64,000 nt of DNA from Anderseniella sp963700895 (GCA_963700895.1 CAVOZI010000010.1:49033-113032); one strand, 5' to 3'. Counted from the first letter of the stretch, positions 17,585 to 25,539 are shown. The notes: generated by a model from the sequence alone, not told the origin. Numbers and translations: made by a program.

Positions 17585-17674
17585 ATGGTGGTAGTACTGA
17601 TGATTGCAACCGGGACCCTGCTCGCAGGGCTGACCTATGAAATCCGGCGCTGCATTGCTCGCGGCAAACCCTGA
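17585..17674 (+). CDS. possible 29-residue single-span membrane peptide
   Basis: The ATG at 17585 after CAGGGGACGGG opens 29 codons: a hydrophobic stretch (M-V-V-V-L-M-I-A-T-G-T-L-L-A-G-L) followed by a basic end (R-R-C-I-A-R-G-K-P). This is the plan of a small inner-membrane protein. It precedes the coupled pair at 17715-18349. Evidence is limited to start-site spacing and hydropathy. Confidence 0.3.
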   Translation: MVVVLMIATGTLLAGLTYEIRRCIARGKP

Positions 17675-17714
17675 AAGACCCTGCGGTCGAGGTATCGAAG
17701 GCTGTCGGGTTGCG

Positions 17715-17897
17715 ATGCCTGACCGGCGCCTGAGGAGCAATATCGACAGGCGCGTCAGCCGCGAGACCATGCACCTGCTACGGCTTGTCGATATCTACCA
17801 CCCCGGCGCCAGGCCACTCGACGACCTGATATTGATTGCGGCCGGGATTCGATCCACCATGGTGCAATTGGGAGAGCCTGGGGGCAAAAGACCATGA
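17715..17897 (+). CDS. unrecognised 60-residue protein, coupled to the MerR-like gene
   Basis: The frame ends in the ATGA that starts the next gene, indicating coupled translation. From ATG 17715 the product reads M-P-D-R-R-L-R-S-N-I and contains the hydrophobic helix P-L-D-D-L-I-L-I-A-A-G-I. A start at 17637 is also possible. No family recognised. Confidence 0.4.
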   Translation: MPDRRLRSNIDRRVSRETMHLLRLVDIYHPGARPLDDLILIAAGIRSTMVQLGEPGGKRP

Positions 17898-18349
17898 GCA
17901 ACGTCCCGCATATCGCAAGACTGGTGCAACAGGTGATCGACGATACCGGCCGCCGGGAGGATCCCGAGCGGGTGGGCGTAGAAACAACCCAGGGCATGAC
18001 CCGGAAACTGGGACTGACATCGAGGACGGTGCGCTTTTATTCGGAAGTGGGAATCGCCACACCGATCCGGCGTGGCATGACGCGCCTGTTCACCCCCTCC
18101 CAGAGGCGGCGGCTGGAACTGGCCAGTGAGCTTCGCGCCCTTGACGTAGATGTAAAATCCATCGCCGACCTGCTTAACCGGCTCAGCGCACCCGGCAGCA
18201 CCCATGACAAGCTCGACATGTTGAAGCGGTTGCTCACGGCGCACGTCGGTCACTTGCAGCAACAGGAGAAGGACAATCGCCAGCAGTTGCAGGTGACCGA
18301 GCGACTGGCACGGTTGCTGACCAGCAACGCTGCTGCCGGCGAGGCTTGA
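17894..18349 (+). CDS. MerR-like transcriptional regulator
   Basis: The 151-residue product has an N-terminal extension and then a MerR-type winged helix: M-T-R-K-L-G-L-T-S-R-T-V-R-F-Y-S-E-V-G (residues ~35-53), with R-G-M-T-R-L-F-T-P-S-Q-R as the wing and second helix, followed by L-R-A-L-D-V-D-V-K-S-I-A-D-L-L. A coiled C-terminal helix (~100-140) should dimerise it. There are no cysteines for metal binding, so the effector is unknown. It overlaps the upstream gene by four bases; the second cytochrome c gene lies 96 bases downstream. Confidence 0.85.
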   Translation: MSNVPHIARLVQQVIDDTGRREDPERVGVETTQGMTRKLGLTSRTVRFYSEVGIATPIRRGMTRLFTPSQRRRLELASELRALDVDVKSIADLLNRLSAPGSTHDKLDMLKRLLTAHVGHLQQQEKDNRQQLQVTERLARLLTSNAAAGEA

Positions 18350-18445
18350 CCCCCACGCCCATGACTTCAGCTGTGCAATTCATACCAGGACGGCAGTGAT
18401 GTTTGGGGGGCGGCGATCCATCGCCAGGGAGCGGGAAAGGCCTTT

Positions 18446-18781
18446 GTGATGATCATGCTTGTACGGATCTGCGTGCTCGCAGCCGGCTTCATTGCGACCG
18501 GTGCGGCTGCCAGCGAGGCACAGGAGCTTGGGCATGTCGATGCCGGCTTCGGGTTTGCTGCCGAGCACTGTGCCGGGTGTCATGACATCGCATCGCGCAA
18601 TCCGATGACCACGGGGTCCGGCATTCCGACCTTTGCCACGGTGGCGAACACGCCCGGCATGACCCGCACCGCACTGGTGGTATGGATGCAGACGACGCAT
18701 CCCGAGATGCCCGACCTGATCGTCGAACCACAGGACCTCGACAACGTCATTGCCTATATCCTGAGCCTCAGGCAGAGCTGA
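18446..18781 (+). CDS. periplasmic class I monohaem cytochrome c, second copy
   Basis: A 111-residue precursor with signal peptide (V-L-A-A-G-F-I-A-T-G-A-A-A, cleavage near A-S-E-A). The haem site C-A-G-C-H is near residue 42, and the probable axial Met is in T-H-P-E-M-P-D-L near 85. It ends with the helix N-V-I-A-Y-I-L-S-L-R, matching the plan of the cytochrome at 12319. The close following gene (nine bases between stop and next start) suggests co-transcription with the ADP-ribosyltransferase-like gene. Confidence 0.92.
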   Translation: MMIMLVRICVLAAGFIATGAAASEAQELGHVDAGFGFAAEHCAGCHDIASRNPMTTGSGIPTFATVANTPGMTRTALVVWMQTTHPEMPDLIVEPQDLDNVIAYILSLRQS

Positions 18782-18790
18782 GGAACACCT

Positions 18791-19474
18791 GTGCAAGCGA
18801 GCCATCCATCAACACCTGACTATGTCCGCGCCCTGGCCCTGGTGCTGGGCAAGGACGCGCTGGCAGGTCACGATGCCGAGGCACTGGCACGGCTGGACCC
18901 GGTCGCGATGACCCGGCTGCTGTCCGACAATGGCTACCGGGAAGCCATCGAGGCGATGGCCGAACACGCCCGCACCTTCACCGTGGTGATGCCGGACTAT
19001 GAGCCGCTGGCCGCGTGGCTCGCTTCCTATGCCTGGGGTTATGGCCACCATGTCTGCATCGCCCGGTGGGGTTCAGACGCAGCCAGGATACTCGAGATGG
19101 TCGGACGCCATGCCAGCGAGCTGAGGCCGGGTCATCGTCCGGTGGTGATGCTGGGTCCGCTGACACTGTATAGGGGTCAGCTGGTCGGTGAACCCCTCGG
19201 CTGGTCGTGGACCCGGGAGCGCACCTGGGCCGAGACGTTCCTCAAGGAATGGCGCCGGCCCGGCGAGGTGCTGCAACTGTCCGTCGATCCGGACAAGGTG
19301 CTGGCCGTCATCTGTGACCACGCCGATGGCGAGGGACACGATGAATATGTCGTTGACCCGGGTTTCGCCTGCCGGCATTTTCCGGCCTATCGCCCTCTCG
19401 ATACTGTAGCGGCCCGGGCCCTGATCGATCATGACTTCCCCGACCCGTCGAGAACGATCCCGCGACCTGACTGA
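18791..19474 (+). CDS. protein with ADP-ribosyltransferase-like motif order
   Basis: The 227-residue product starts at GTG 18791. Its second half shows the order seen in R-S-E type ADP-ribosyltransferases: L-Y-R-G-Q (Arg 128), G-W-S-W-T (139-141) followed by an A-E-T-F helix, the strand pair V-L-Q-L-S-V and K-V-L-A-V-I-C, and E-Y-V-V-D-P with Glu 185. The first 120 residues are helical and unrecognised. If correct, it would use NAD+ to modify a protein or nucleic acid. No signal peptide is present, so it acts in the cytoplasm. Only one Glu is seen where classical toxins have Q/E-x-E, so activity is uncertain. Confidence 0.55.
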   Translation: MQASHPSTPDYVRALALVLGKDALAGHDAEALARLDPVAMTRLLSDNGYREAIEAMAEHARTFTVVMPDYEPLAAWLASYAWGYGHHVCIARWGSDAARILEMVGRHASELRPGHRPVVMLGPLTLYRGQLVGEPLGWSWTRERTWAETFLKEWRRPGEVLQLSVDPDKVLAVICDHADGEGHDEYVVDPGFACRHFPAYRPLDTVAARALIDHDFPDPSRTIPRPD

Positions 19475-19905
19475 ATCAGATCATCGCAAGGCCGGGCCAT
19501 GCCTTCCGCCTGGCTAAGCAAGCCGTTCGAATCCGGCTGATCTGTGGAACCAGCCATTAGCCACATTGCAGGATGGAGATTTCCCTACCGCCCGGACTGC
19601 ACTAGTTTGATCAGGCAACCGAGTGGCCGCCCTTCCCCCGATGTGCCACATCCGGGCCGCTCATCCCCCATGTTGCCCCCGGGCCCGTCCGTCGTTATCG
19701 CGGACGGGCCGGTTCGCTTGGACCAGACAAACGCCAATCGGTTGAACGATGATGCCCCGGTCTTTTCCCGAAGAAATGACGGGGTTTGATCTTGTCAAAC
19801 GGACCCGACCTACCACATGTCCTGACTGATTCACTTTGAGATCGGCATGGTTCTTGCTGCATCCATGAAAGTCTTCATATTGACAGCAAGAGCAGGATCA
19901 GGGAG
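19475..19905. other. intergenic region with one strong hairpin
   Basis: No gene supported. The main feature is the 10-bp hairpin at 19682-19710, listed separately. The last ~80 bases are less GC-rich and precede the small gene at 19906. Confidence 0.4.
19682..19710 (+). terminator. strong hairpin, possible terminator
   Basis: GGCCCGTCCG and CGGACGGGCC pair perfectly over ten bases around a nine-base loop. There is no T-tract after it on the plus strand. The stem core and loop match the hairpin at 25902-25925 (opposite strand) closely, and flanking bases resemble the terminator at 21305. Confidence 0.5.
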
Positions 19906-20103
19906 ATGATTGGTACCTACAGAATATTCGCCGTGCTGTTCATTGCGCTGGTGATCGGTTCGACGCTGGCGTTTGACCTTGTCTCACCAGTACAGGTCGC
20001 GGACAGCAACGTAACCCTGATACACAAGACCGACCCGCACTGGCCAGCCAGGGGGGCGATTTCCGTTGACCCCTGCTTCAATCGTGGTTGCCTTGATATC
20101 TGA
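19906..20103 (+). CDS. small secreted or membrane-anchored protein
   Basis: AGGGAG stands directly before ATG 19906, a short spacing. The 65-residue product begins with a hydrophobic segment (I-F-A-V-L-F-I-A-L-V-I-G-S-T-L-A-F) that reads as a signal peptide or single anchor, followed by ~40 polar residues with two cysteines (P-C-F-N-R-G-C) near the end. No family recognised. Confidence 0.45.
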   Translation: MIGTYRIFAVLFIALVIGSTLAFDLVSPVQVADSNVTLIHKTDPHWPARGAISVDPCFNRGCLDI

Positions 20104-20818
20104 AGCAGCACCCACCTGGGTGGCTCGAGGGACCGGACGGGAACTGTACTTCAAGCTGGCAAAGACGCTGATGAACGGTCGTCACCCACACTCTCCGCGA
20201 GTTCGGTTCAACGGGCAATGAAACCTGGCAAGCTGATGTGGCTGATGTGATGGCACGCGCCCGGCGAGAGACCCCAATTCTTGCCCATTTTGCCTCTCGC
20301 AACCAAGGGAGATTTGAGCACGTGCCATCACTGTCCTGGTAGCGTTTCGATGCTCCAGACCTGTTCGGATGCTGCCTCAACGTCTGTCAGCAGGCGGCAC
20401 ACCGGTGCAAGCCCAGGTCACAGTGCAGACTGCTGCTGCACCATCAGAAGCACGAAACGGTCCCATCCCCGTCCCTCACGGGTGTCATGAGTATGTCAAA
20501 CATAGCTTTCTGACGGATGAACAGCTTGAAGCATCCTGTGACAGCTGGTCCCGGCGACCTCATCCTCTCCAAAAACTTGCCGATTATCCCCCCAAACGGG
20601 GGAAGCTCGAACTTTCAAGGCCTGTCACTATTGAGGTGTGTCGGCCGCGATGGTTTTCCCTGCCTCACCGAAACAACCTCGCCGTATCGGGCGGGCAGTC
20701 AAGGCCGACACGCCCGGCTTTCTTCGGAGGCAGGATTTGTGGTAGCCTTCCTTGGCAACATTAGTCAGGTCGGGGTGAGTGCGTACAAACAGGTACAAAA
20801 CTGGAGGCCCGAAGTGTC
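20104..20818. other. gene-poor region
   Basis: About 700 bases. Two overlapping plus-strand frames (131 and 104 codons) are open, but neither has a ribosome binding site nor a product resembling a folded protein. I see no other feature. Confidence 0.4.
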
Positions 20819-21100
20819 GTGTCCAGGCTGAATTATATGTCCGACGTCGAGCTGGCCATCCTCACCATTGGGGAAGAGCTGGATTGTCTGGAGCGCCATG
20901 TCGCAGCACGCGGGAGGTTTGACGAGCACGACACGAAAGACCTGGTCGACTGTCTGCAGAGGCTTGCTGTCCTCGTATCGCTTCAGCAAACGCCCGAAGC
21001 GCCGGACTGGGAGACAAGCAGCGAGCCACTCCCACCCTGGCTCAAGCGAAAGGGCGAAGACGAGGACACGGCCGCAGAGTCAGTCTCCAGGAAGGCCTGA
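20819..21100 (+). CDS. MSRLNY-family small protein, copy 2
   Basis: The start is GTG 20819, with GGAGG twelve bases upstream. The 93-residue product begins M-S-R-L-N-Y-M-S-D-V-E-L-A and keeps the I-x-x-E-L-x-x-L-E-R helix of copy 1 (16945-17268). It ends in an acidic, probably disordered tail. Sharing of the exact first six residues and helix spacing supports homology and fixes the non-ATG start. Function unknown. Confidence 0.65.
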   Translation: MSRLNYMSDVELAILTIGEELDCLERHVAARGRFDEHDTKDLVDCLQRLAVLVSLQQTPEAPDWETSSEPLPPWLKRKGEDEDTAAESVSRKA

Positions 21101-21304
21101 GTAGTACCCGCACCTAAATCAAATTGGTTGCTGCGGCCGGTAGCGAGACAATCGTCTGGTCGAAAGACACTCATGGTCGCCGGATGTCGACCCCCCTGAT
21201 CGCGATTGGCCGTTGGCGAGTCCTGCGCCATACTGCGCAGGCAATTGAGCGGTCGTCTTCAGTACAGACTATTCCTGCCGACCACTCGCCCCATGTTGCG
21301 TCTG

Positions 21305-21340
21305 GCCCGTCTGCTCCCATCAGCGGACGGGCTTTTCCTT
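21305..21340 (+). terminator. rho-independent terminator
   Basis: GCCCGTCTGCT (21305-21315) pairs with AGCGGACGGGC (21322-21332) over eleven bases with one G-T pair and a six-base loop, followed by TTTTCCTT. It would end the transcript of the MSRLNY copy 2 gene about 200 bases upstream. Confidence 0.75.
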
Positions 21341-21605
21341 GGTAGACGGCCTGGTGCGAGGTCCGCAACCAGCAGACGCCCCGCGGGAGTTCGGCCTTCC
21401 AGCTCAATGCCATTGATCACCGTTCCTGGCCGACTGCCGCCGGCAGATGGCGGCAGAGGCTCGGGCGCGTGGAAGAGTATTTGCAGCGTCGTGTTCAATT
21501 TTCAAAACTGCGATTAAAGATTGAGCAATGTATATTATTGCAATCTATTATTGCATATCTCTTCAGTTCGCCCCCATCTGGATGTTTCGGGAAGGTTCCG
21601 ACGAC

Positions 21606-22001
21606 CTATTGGCTTGCGTTGAGCACCGACACCAGGATCTGCGGGTTGCTGACGGTGGTGCCATAGCGGGCAACCAGCTCACCCTGCAGGTCGGTGACAG
21701 ACCTGCCGGTTGCCTGCACCGGCCCGACGACAGGCAGGTTGACGGTGCCGTTGGCGTCAACCGGGAATTCGCCGGACAGCTGGTCCTGGCCGAGTACGTT
21801 GACACTCAGGCGGTCGCCTGGCTGGATCAGGTACTGGTCGGTCGCCCCGGGCAGCGGCGCCATGGTGTCATTGGTCGAGGGACTGGGCAGCACATTGAAG
21901 CCCTGGTTGCCGTTTGATGAGCACGCAGCGACCAATATCGCCACCATGGATAATCCGATCAGTCCTGCCAGAGAGTTCATGCGGCTCAGTCCATTGTTCA
22001 T
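21606..22001 (-). CDS. short Wza-like polysaccharide export lipoprotein
   Basis: The 131-residue product has a lipoprotein signal (V-A-I-L-V-A-A-C, Cys near residue 27). One Poly_export domain follows: Y-L-I-Q-P-G-D-R-L-S-V-N-V near 58, then V-D-A-N-G-T-V-N-L-P-V-V-G and the D-L-Q-G-E-L-V-A-R-Y helix. Full Wza proteins add SLBB domains and a C-terminal membrane helix, which are missing, so this is a minimal member anchored in the outer membrane. It lies 43 bases after an L,D-transpeptidase gene on the same strand. No Wzc-type kinase is adjacent. Confidence 0.85.
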   Translation of the reverse strand: MNNGLSRMNSLAGLIGLSMVAILVAACSSNGNQGFNVLPSPSTNDTMAPLPGATDQYLIQPGDRLSVNVLGQDQLSGEFPVDANGTVNLPVVGPVQATGRSVTDLQGELVARYGTTVSNPQILVSVLNASQ

Positions 22002-22043
22002 TGAATACCCCCTTGCCGGGCTGGATGTCGGAGATTACCGGCG

Positions 22044-22673
22044 TTACCTGCGATGGGGAAGCACGTAAACGTCGGTGCCGATCACCGCAGCATTGTAGAC
22101 GTCTACCACGTCCTGATTGAGCATGCGAATGCAACCTGATGAAGCAGCATTGCCGATGCTGGTGGGCTTGTTGGTGCCGTGGATACGATACAGCGTATCC
22201 TTGCCGTTCTGGTAGAGATAGAGCGCCCGTGCACCCAGCGGGTTTTCGGGTCCCCCCGGCATGCCATTGGCATACTTTGCCAGCGACTTGTCGCGCGCGA
22301 TCATCGAGGAGGGCGGAGTCCACTTCGGCCACATCACCTTGCGCATGATCTTGGCATGGCCCGACCAGCCGAAGCCCTCACGGCCCACGGCAACACCGAA
22401 GCGCATGGCGCGGCCGCGATCGAGCTGCACGTATAGGAAGCGGTTGGCTGAATCGACGACGATGGCGCCCGGATGCAGGTTGGTCGAGTACGGCACGACC
22501 TGGCGCATGTAGGTGTCCGGGATAACGCCCTGTCCGATGGGGGTGATCGGGTAGGCATCATCGGGTGTTGCAAAATAGCTCTGGGCTGCCGGTCTTGCCA
22601 TGACGGCGGGTGCGCACAGCATGGCCGACGCGGTGGCGAGCGAGGTACACAACAATTGACGGCGATCGAGCAT
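22044..22673 (-). CDS. YkuD-type L,D-transpeptidase
   Basis: This periplasmic enzyme would form 3-3 peptidoglycan crosslinks or attach proteins to peptidoglycan. A signal peptide (R-R-Q-L-L-C-T-S-L-A-T-A-S-A-M-L-C) precedes the YkuD domain. The catalytic signature is H-G-T-N near residue 172 with S-S-G-C-I-R-M, the Cys nucleophile. G-V-A-V-G-R-E-G-F-G-W-S-G and N-P-L-G-A-R-A-L-Y-L-Y are typical of the family. ATG 22673 is chosen because it begins directly at the signal peptide; the frame is open further upstream. A paralogue lies at 24916-25539. Confidence 0.93.
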   Translation of the reverse strand: MLDRRQLLCTSLATASAMLCAPAVMARPAAQSYFATPDDAYPITPIGQGVIPDTYMRQVVPYSTNLHPGAIVVDSANRFLYVQLDRGRAMRFGVAVGREGFGWSGHAKIMRKVMWPKWTPPSSMIARDKSLAKYANGMPGGPENPLGARALYLYQNGKDTLYRIHGTNKPTSIGNAASSGCIRMLNQDVVDVYNAAVIGTDVYVLPHRR

Positions 22674-22872
22674 GTCTGAAGTTTCTCCCAAATCAGCAAT
22701 CGTGACAAATACTGGCGAGGTCTCCACCCGTTGTCACACGGGAAGTAGTGCATGAAGTCACTGTTGAAAAGGCTGAAGGACCCGATTGCACTGTCACGAT
22801 CGTGTGTTGACGCTCGCGATAAGCGCGCGTGGGACAGCAGACTAGCCCCTCTGGATAGGGCAGGACCGGACA

Positions 22873-22992
22873 TCAGTTGCGGCAGCACTTCTTGTACTTG
22901 CGTCCCGACCCGCACGGACAGGGGTAGCTGTTTGCACACCATGAGACGCTGAAAGCACGACGCACACAAGGGAGCAGAACATCAATCGGCAC
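22873..22992 (-). pseudogene. SEC-C zinc-binding motif, remnant or very short gene
   Basis: A minus-strand frame of 39 codons (possible GTG start 22992) ends with Y-P-C-P-C-G-S-G-R-K-Y-K-K-C-C-R-N and a stop. This is a complete SEC-C zinc motif, which normally sits at the C-terminus of SecA or YecA-type proteins. An in-frame stop just upstream cuts off any larger protein, so this looks like the tail of a lost gene. A complete YecA-type protein with the same ending is at 28595-29263. Confidence 0.6.
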
Positions 22993-23144
22993 GGGTCAAC
23001 ATGGGGCGACAGCCAATGCTTCCCCTCCGCTGTCTCAAGCTCGCTTGACGCAAGGCAAGGCAGGCCCTGATCGGCGCTGCCGCCCGTTTGAAGATCCAGC
23101 TGTCAATGGCAGCATGCAGCAGGTTTGGACGTGCCGGCCGGCTG

Positions 23145-23186
23145 CACAAAAAGATTGCGCGCAAGGGGTGGAGAACCCTTGCGCGC
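23145..23186 (-). terminator. rho-independent terminator
   Basis: On the minus strand GCGCGCAAGGG pairs perfectly with CCCTTGCGCGC (positions 23186-23157, eight-base loop) and is followed by AATCTTTTTGTG. It lies about 45 bases after the stop of the TadG-like gene, which it should terminate. Confidence 0.8.
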
Positions 23187-23228
23187 ATCACAGGCTGCGT
23201 CCACGGGAGGGGAACGCTTGGCGCTGGA

Positions 23229-23989
23229 TTACTGGTTCAGATAGGGCGGCCGTAACTCGTTGGCGAGATATTCGAAGTCCTCCATCAGCTGCAAATTGGA
23301 AGTAGCTTTGTAGAAGTAAGGACCGGTACCTACCTTCGTTTCTCCTGTGGAAGCACATTGCTCCAGGAGCCAGGTGTCCGTTACGTGGTACGCGAATGTG
23401 TAGATAATCGTGCCGGTATTTTTGGCGTTCGTGCAAGCGTCCAGCAGCAGCTGGTTCTGCCTATTGATAGCGTCAATCGTAAATGCGCCAGGATCGAGCT
23501 GGGCAGAAATCTGACCGTCACTAAAGTCGGCGTTGGTTACCAGCCGTTGCTTGGCCTGTCTCAGGAAACCATAGGCTGTGTAGGTTGAGAGATTGTGGTT
23601 CTTCTTGCGGGTTTCGAAGGTATTGCCGCCGTCGGACAGAAGGATCATGACCTTGGTCACGTCTTTACTGCTGCCTTCGCTTTCCTGGAACGGTGCCTCA
23701 GGCGACAACACGCGCTGTGCCCATGCGACCCCTTCAGCGATGTGCGTGTAGCCGTCTGCCACCATGGCATCAATGGTGGCCAGCACAGGAGCCTTCTTGC
23801 TGGTCAGCGGCTGGATGGGTGCCACATTACACCCCTTACCGACACCCAGTTGCCATAGTCAACTGCGGCGCCCCCTGCCAGCATCATCGGGACAGCCGAG
23901 GCCGCAACGACCGCTGACATGTTACCGGCCTGGCTACGGGCAAACCGCTTGAATCGTTCGATGAACCGGCTCGACAGTGTTTTTGACAT
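23229..23989 (-). pseudogene. TadG-like pilus/von Willebrand A protein, internally deleted and frameshifted
   Basis: The N-terminal frame (23989-23804) encodes a TadE/TadG-type start: A-R-S-Q-A-G-N-M-S-A-V-V-A followed by a transmembrane segment and G-G-A-A-V-D-Y-G. The other frame (23825-23229) holds the end of a von Willebrand A domain, with I-A-E-G-V-A-W-A-Q-R-V-L-S-P, I-L-L-S-D-G-G-N-T-F and a C-terminal I-I-Y-T-F-A-Y-H. In intact relatives 200-300 residues lie between these parts. Here they abut out of frame near 23830, so a deletion has removed the middle including the MIDAS start D-x-S-x-S. The product would have been a membrane-anchored pseudopilin-like or adhesion protein. Confidence 0.8.
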
Positions 23990-24283
23990 TGCTCAGATGC
24001 TCCCAGGTCCCAGTGATCGGCACGCCCGGCATCCGAACAACAGCGCGTCCGAAGCACAGGCATTGCTTTATTACATGGTTCTAGAGTAGTTGACCGGGGC
24101 GATTAAAGAAAAGAAAACATCTGTTATTGCTGAATAAATCACTCTGGTACAGTTATAACTTTATGAAAAAAAGCCGTATTTTTTATTAACGATTAGATAA
24201 CCTTCTGACGGGTCTGAAAACCACCCATTCCGGACCTTCGCAGTGAGATTGAAGGCACGCCGATTGCCAGGGTAATCGCGGAC
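23990..24283. other. AT-rich intergenic region
   Basis: The stretch 24060-24220 is clearly more AT-rich than the window average, with runs of A and T around 24160-24185. It lies upstream of the TadG-like gene and should contain its promoter. No gene is seen. Confidence 0.5.
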
Positions 24284-24904
24284 CTACTGCACCCCGAACC
24301 CCTGCAAGCGTTTGCGGGCCTCGGCGAGCTGATCCGCCGTCATCTCGGCACTCACCGCCGCGAGCGTTTCCCGGGCCGTGTCATTGCCCTGCCCTGCTGC
24401 GAGGCTCAGCCACAGCCAGGCCGCGACCAGATCCTGGTTCACCCCTTCACCCAAGGCGTAGAGTGAACCCAGCGTAGCCTGTGCCTCGAGATGACCCTGG
24501 GTGGCGGCCTTCTCGTACCAGCGGGCGGCTTCAGCCTGATCCCTGGGTACACCGCGGCCGTGGTCGTAACACAGCCCGACCGCGTACTCGGCATCGGCAT
24601 AGCCCTGCTCGGCGGCCTTGCGCCACCACCGGGCCGCTTCCACGTCATCCTGGTCGACACCGAGCCCGTCGTGATGGAGCACACCGAGGCGCATCTGGGC
24701 CAGCGCATCACCGGCATCGGCGAGCGGGCGAAGGTAACCCGCAGCGGTAGCATAGTCGGCCTGCTCGAAGGCCTCGTTGGCCTTGTCCATATCATCGGCC
24801 ATCGCCGGCTGTACGGGAATCGCCAGCGCCAGACCCAGCAGGACAACGCGCAGCGTGGTCGCAGGCAGGCTACGGAGCCGCGGGAAGAACGCAGGCGCAG
24901 ACAT
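24284..24904 (-). CDS. Sel1-repeat periplasmic protein
   Basis: After a signal peptide (V-V-L-L-G-L-A-L-A-I-P-V-Q-P-A-M-A) the 206-residue protein contains three to four Sel1-like repeats: A-D-A-G-D-A-L-A-Q-M-R-L-G, then A-A-R-W-W-R-K-A-A-E-Q-G-Y-A-D-A-E-Y, then A-A-R-W-Y-E-K-A-A-T-Q-G, then A-W-L-W-L-S-L-A-A-G-Q-G. These form alpha-solenoids that bind partner proteins. ATG 24904 lies eleven bases after the L,D-transpeptidase stop, so the two form an operon; the Sel1 protein may recruit or regulate the transpeptidase at the cell wall. Confidence 0.9.
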   Translation of the reverse strand: MSAPAFFPRLRSLPATTLRVVLLGLALAIPVQPAMADDMDKANEAFEQADYATAAGYLRPLADAGDALAQMRLGVLHHDGLGVDQDDVEAARWWRKAAEQGYADAEYAVGLCYDHGRGVPRDQAEAARWYEKAATQGHLEAQATLGSLYALGEGVNQDLVAAWLWLSLAAGQGNDTARETLAAVSAEMTADQLAEARKRLQGFGVQ

Positions 24905-24915
24905 CAAACGCCGCG

Positions 24916-25539
24916 TCACAGCACGACCACCGGCGTATTGATATCGACCCGGTTGTACAGGTCGATGACTTCCTCGTTGAGCATCCTGATACATCCTGAA
25001 GACAGGGCCTGGCCGATGGTCTGGGGAGCGTTGGTGCCGTGGATCCGGTAAAGCGTGTCCTTGCCGCCGACATAGAGGTAGAGCGCCCGTGCCCCTAGGG
25101 GATTGTTGGGACCGCCCTCCATGCGCTCGGGCAGCTTGCGGCCATACTGCCGGAGCTCGCGTTCGATCATCTCCTTCGGCGGATGCCAGGCCGGCCATTC
25201 GGCCTTGCGTCCGACCTTCGCCCGGCCTGACCAGCGGAAGCCCTCCCTTCCGACACCGACACCGTAGGCGATGGCCTTGCCGCCGGGGCGGACCAGGTAC
25301 AGGGTGCGCTCGCGCGTATTGATGACGATGGTTCCCGGCTTTTCGGAGGTGCGATAGGCCACGACCTGCTTGCCGGCATACTTCGAGTTGCGCCGCTGGA
25401 CTGGCTGGTTGAAGCCGCCGAACAGCCGGTCGAAGAAGGAGTTGTGCTCTCTGACCTGGGCGTGCGCCGCCGGGGCCAGCACCAGTGTTGCGGCACCTGT
25501 GATCATCTGGCGGCGATGGATCTGCGTGGAGCGTTTCAT
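24916..25539 (-). CDS. YkuD-type L,D-transpeptidase, second copy
   Basis: The 207-residue precursor has an N-terminal R-R-Q-M-I-T-G-A-A-T-L-V-L-A-P-A-A-H-A signal, possibly Tat-compatible. The YkuD domain carries G-V-G-V-G-R-E-G-F-R-W-S-G, G-A-R-A-L-Y-L-Y and the catalytic H-G-T-N ... S-S-G-C-I-R-M-L. It is clearly paralogous to the enzyme at 22044-22673 but has a different N-terminal region (N-S-F-F-D-R-L-F-G-G). A GTGAGG lies close upstream of ATG 25539. It is followed at once by the Sel1-repeat gene. Confidence 0.93.
   Translation of the reverse strand: MKRSTQIHRRQMITGAATLVLAPAAHAQVREHNSFFDRLFGGFNQPVQRRNSKYAGKQVVAYRTSEKPGTIVINTRERTLYLVRPGGKAIAYGVGVGREGFRWSGRAKVGRKAEWPAWHPPKEMIERELRQYGRKLPERMEGGPNNPLGARALYLYVGGKDTLYRIHGTNAPQTIGQALSSGCIRMLNEEVIDLYNRVDINTPVVVL

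Noticed and set aside
20369..20831. Two overlapping plus-strand frames of 131 and 104 codons
   Set aside because: No ribosome binding site, unusual composition, and neither continues a known family; treated as non-coding.
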